Source: Welwitschia mirabilis (Eukaryota > Gnetophyta > Gnetopsida > Welwitschiales). Taken from it: a stretch of 33,045 bases of DNA. Below are positions 30,925 to 33,045 of the stretch, piece after piece (position 1 is the stretch's first letter; the number at the start of each line of letters is the position of its first letter). The position numbers and the translations under genes were made by a program. The stretch spans positions 271,404,503 through 271,437,547 of the forward strand of contig JBOZIK010000001.1 in assembly GCA_051453625.1 (NCBI GenBank), read 5' to 3'. The notes below the pieces were generated by a model. It was not told the origin of the DNA, searched no databases, and saw only the letters and a list, made by a program, of their open reading frames with translations.

Positions 30925-31848
30925 TGATGGATGCTTTTATAATGAAATAAGTGCAAAAAAAATCTCTAAATAATATCCAAAAATGTAAAATAATACTATA
31001 AAAATGTAGAAACTATGCTATTATTAACACAAAAAGACACTCACATCATTAAATAAATATAATCAAAGGCTTACTAAATAACTAGTTGAAATTCACCTAT
31101 TTAGTTCGAATTGCATCATCACAATAGTCTTATGATGTAGTTACTTGAATAATTTAAGTTGGTTTATTACTACTAAATTACTATTTACAAATATTACATT
31201 CAAGGCAAATGATGAAAGTAATAAAGCATGATAGAACTACTTGTTCTAAGTACTATTAATTATCCTAGTTTATGTTCAGTTGCATAAACAAGAGCAAATA
31301 GAGATAATATTACTTTTTCAAGTAATAAAGTATGCATACAATGACACTCAAATATGCTTTTCAACTACATATTAAAATACAAATTATTATATAATGATGT
31401 TCTAAGGCTTGTGTTCTTCTTTACTGGTAATACTATATAGTATGAAAAATGCTATTTTATCCTTTGCAAGATAGCTAGAGCTCCCTTTCTTAACATTCTT
31501 ACCTTATCTATTTCTAAAAAAATTTTGCCAAAAAGATTCCAATATTTGGTAGTGATCTTATTCTTATACCCTTATTTTTTTTTTCATTTCTATTCTTTGC
31601 TCATTAGGAATAGGTATATGGTTGGAGTTTGTTACTAGTACTTTTCCATCTTAACCTTTTCTTTCATCTTTATACCATATGTTATCCTAAATCTAAAATG
31701 AAATAATAAAATATACATATTAATATACTAGTATACTAACTAACTAACCTATTGATTAGTGACTATACCAATAAATAAAAACATCTATTACTATTTAAAA
31801 TACATGATTAAGATAATGAAAACACTTTATTAATAAGCATAATTTACA
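30925..31848 (-). repeat. E2 5' LTR, copy 4
   Basis: 924 bases, plus-strand ends TGATGGATGC and AATTTACA, i.e. TG..CA. Aligns with 18532-19446 over the full length. The left end is next to the PBS; the right end is next to copia sequence. Confidence 0.8.
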
Positions 31849-31865
31849 TTAAGATGTATCCTCAT

Positions 31866-32585
31866 CACATCAACATAGGTTCGTCTTAAATGGAGTTTTG
31901 ATAAGATGATTTATTTCTAAGACTTCATACGAGTTATAATCTAGTAAAAAAAATTCTATATGTTGCTTTCACATCTTTGGATCAAAGTGTTTTATTTTGA
32001 ATGAAAAGGATAAGTTGAGGAAGTTTAATTCAAAATTTAATGAAGGCATTTTTCTAGGGTATTCTATGATTAGCAAAACATATAACAACATAATCATGTA
32101 GTTGAGGGAATGAAAAATGTTAATATAAGTGATACTAACTTAACTTCTGTAAATGTGCATGATGATTACATTCCTATGGAAATTGATCAATCATCTAACC
32201 ATCTTCAAGTTCAATTGGATAGTGATAAGGAGAAAAAAGAAGAATATATAAACAAAGAAAAGCCTTATAGTATGATCAAATTGAAAATAAGTTACTCTAT
32301 TACTAATATAATAGGTAATTCACATTATGTTTAGACTCAAAGAAGTACAGAGGAATTCTTTGACTTATCATCATCATACTAAAGAATTCATTATAGCATT
32401 CAAGAACCAAGCACATAGAGATCCAACATTGCTTCATCAGAGAACATGTCTAAAACAAAGATATTATGATGTAATATTTCAGTACTGATGATTAACTTAT
32501 TGATGTATTCATGAAATTATTAAGTAGTGAAAGGTTCGAAAAATTATCTAGGAACTTAGGGATTGGGACTACCCTAATCAAGTAA
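31866..32585 (+). pseudogene. Internally deleted Ty1/copia pol remnant
   Basis: The plus strand begins in the end of integrase ('LNGVLIR', 'FHIFGSKCFILNEKDKLRKF', 'EGIFLGYSMISKTY', the copia GKFLGYS motif), continues after a frameshift into the linker frame at 32110-32334 ('SVNVHDDYIPMEIDQSSNHL', 'YSITNIIGN', then stop and 'TQRSTEEFFDL'), and then jumps at about 32375-32380 straight into the end of RNase H ('HSRTKHIEIQHCFIREHV', 'YFSTDD*LIDVFMKLLSSER', 'FEKLSRNLGIGTTLIK', stop at 32583). The whole reverse transcriptase is missing. Ty1/copia is shown by integrase preceding RNase H. It is the only element here on the plus strand. Confidence 0.88.
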
Positions 32586-33045
32586 GTTATTAAGTAATAT
32601 TATTTTAATCTCAACTTCTCTTTGTATTATTTTATGAGTTAAGATTATAATTAGATATTGTAAGAGTTAAACTTTATACATGATACTTCATTTTTTTGAT
32701 GTATTATTATTATCTTGATATTGTTCATAAAATATTTTTAAGTTTTTGGAATTTTAAGGTAGAAGTATTCAATTTGTAGATGTCTATTATAATAACATGT
32801 TTAGACTTATAAACATCTTTGAAGAAAATGTTTTTAAGTTTTTAGACATCTTTGAAGATCAAGTATGCTTTTTCAAATTTTCAAAATAAACATCTTTAAT
32901 CAAGTAGACATTTTTATAGTATGAAAAATATATTAAAAAGGTTTTTTATAGTAGATGCATTTCATATTATAGAGATGTAAATTTCACATTTTAAATATCG
33001 TTTAGTAGGTATACATCTTTCCTATACTATTGAAAAAATACAATT
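32586..33045 (+). other. Copia 3' flank, AT-rich, LTR not recognised
   Basis: Follows the copia stop codon. A purine tract and LTR start would be expected here but are not clear. 'acatcttt' recurs at about 32813, 32847, 32890 and 33012, and 'aagtttttaga/gga' at 32740 and 32837, giving a loose local repeat. Confidence 0.4.

Larger units (their letters stand above)
24025..31848 (-). mobile_element. E2 copy 4: most complete E2, Tat-like gypsy
   Basis: Minus-strand order is 5' LTR (31848 to 30925), PBS-like site, gag with zinc knuckle, protease, RT, RNase H, integrase, purine tract, block S, then the antisense ORF on the plus strand. About 7.8 kb without a 3' LTR. Aligns with copies 2 and 3. The right LTR end lies next to a copia fragment. 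Confidence 0.88.

Noticed and set aside
32777-32800. Palindrome 'tattataata' as a MITE or terminator
   Set aside because: Short AT palindrome expected by chance; no terminal inverted repeats or target duplication seen.

Overview
This window reads as a repeat-filled, intergenic piece of a plant nuclear genome. It is AT-rich by eye throughout, CG dinucleotides are scarce, and no intact host gene, tRNA, rRNA or CRISPR array is visible. Nearly everything recognisable is decayed LTR retrotransposon. The coding domains are of plant type: Ty3/gypsy of the Athila/Tat kind, plus one Ty1/copia fragment. All are broken by many stops and frameshifts. Most damage is C-to-T or G-to-A (CAA/CAG to stop, Glu to Lys, Asp to Asn, Cys to Tyr), as expected from deamination of methylated cytosine in old silenced elements. 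A large, old, very AT-rich seed-plant genome fits; a Welwitschia-like gymnosperm is one candidate. That is inference, not proof.

Layout, left to right. (1) 689-8265, minus strand: element E1, Athila-like. Order along the minus strand is 5' LTR (7024-8265), a primer binding site matching tRNA-Asp, gag, protease, reverse transcriptase/RNase H and integrase. No 3' LTR is seen. (2) 8266-11311, minus: copy 2 of a second gypsy family, E2 (Tat-like), holding a 3' non-coding part, integrase and the end of RNase H. (3) 11312-12276: a second copy of the E1-family LTR, lying inside the RNase H of copy 2 and cut on the right by an N gap. (4) 12377-19446, minus: copy 3 of E2, from the 3' non-coding block through integrase, RNase H, RT, protease and gag to a 915-base 5' LTR, with a 770-base N gap in gag. 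(5) 19447-24024: region not assigned to a known element, with a decayed minus-strand reading frame (20599-21940) and a worn tandem-repeat array (23070-23490). (6) 24025-31848, minus: copy 4 of E2, the most complete, with a 924-base 5' LTR. (7) 31866-32585, plus: an internally deleted copia element directly next to the copy 4 LTR.

The most unusual content is not the pol genes. E2 carries a plus-strand reading frame, antisense to its own gag-pol, decayed in two copies (8341-8977 and 24025-24728). E1 and E2 share a non-coding block next to a long polypurine tract. The LTR and leader of E1 repeat a hairpin-capable motif at least five times. The unassigned minus-strand frame looks like a plant-transposon-type protein with a coiled coil. 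No active biological system is visible: every element here looks immobile.
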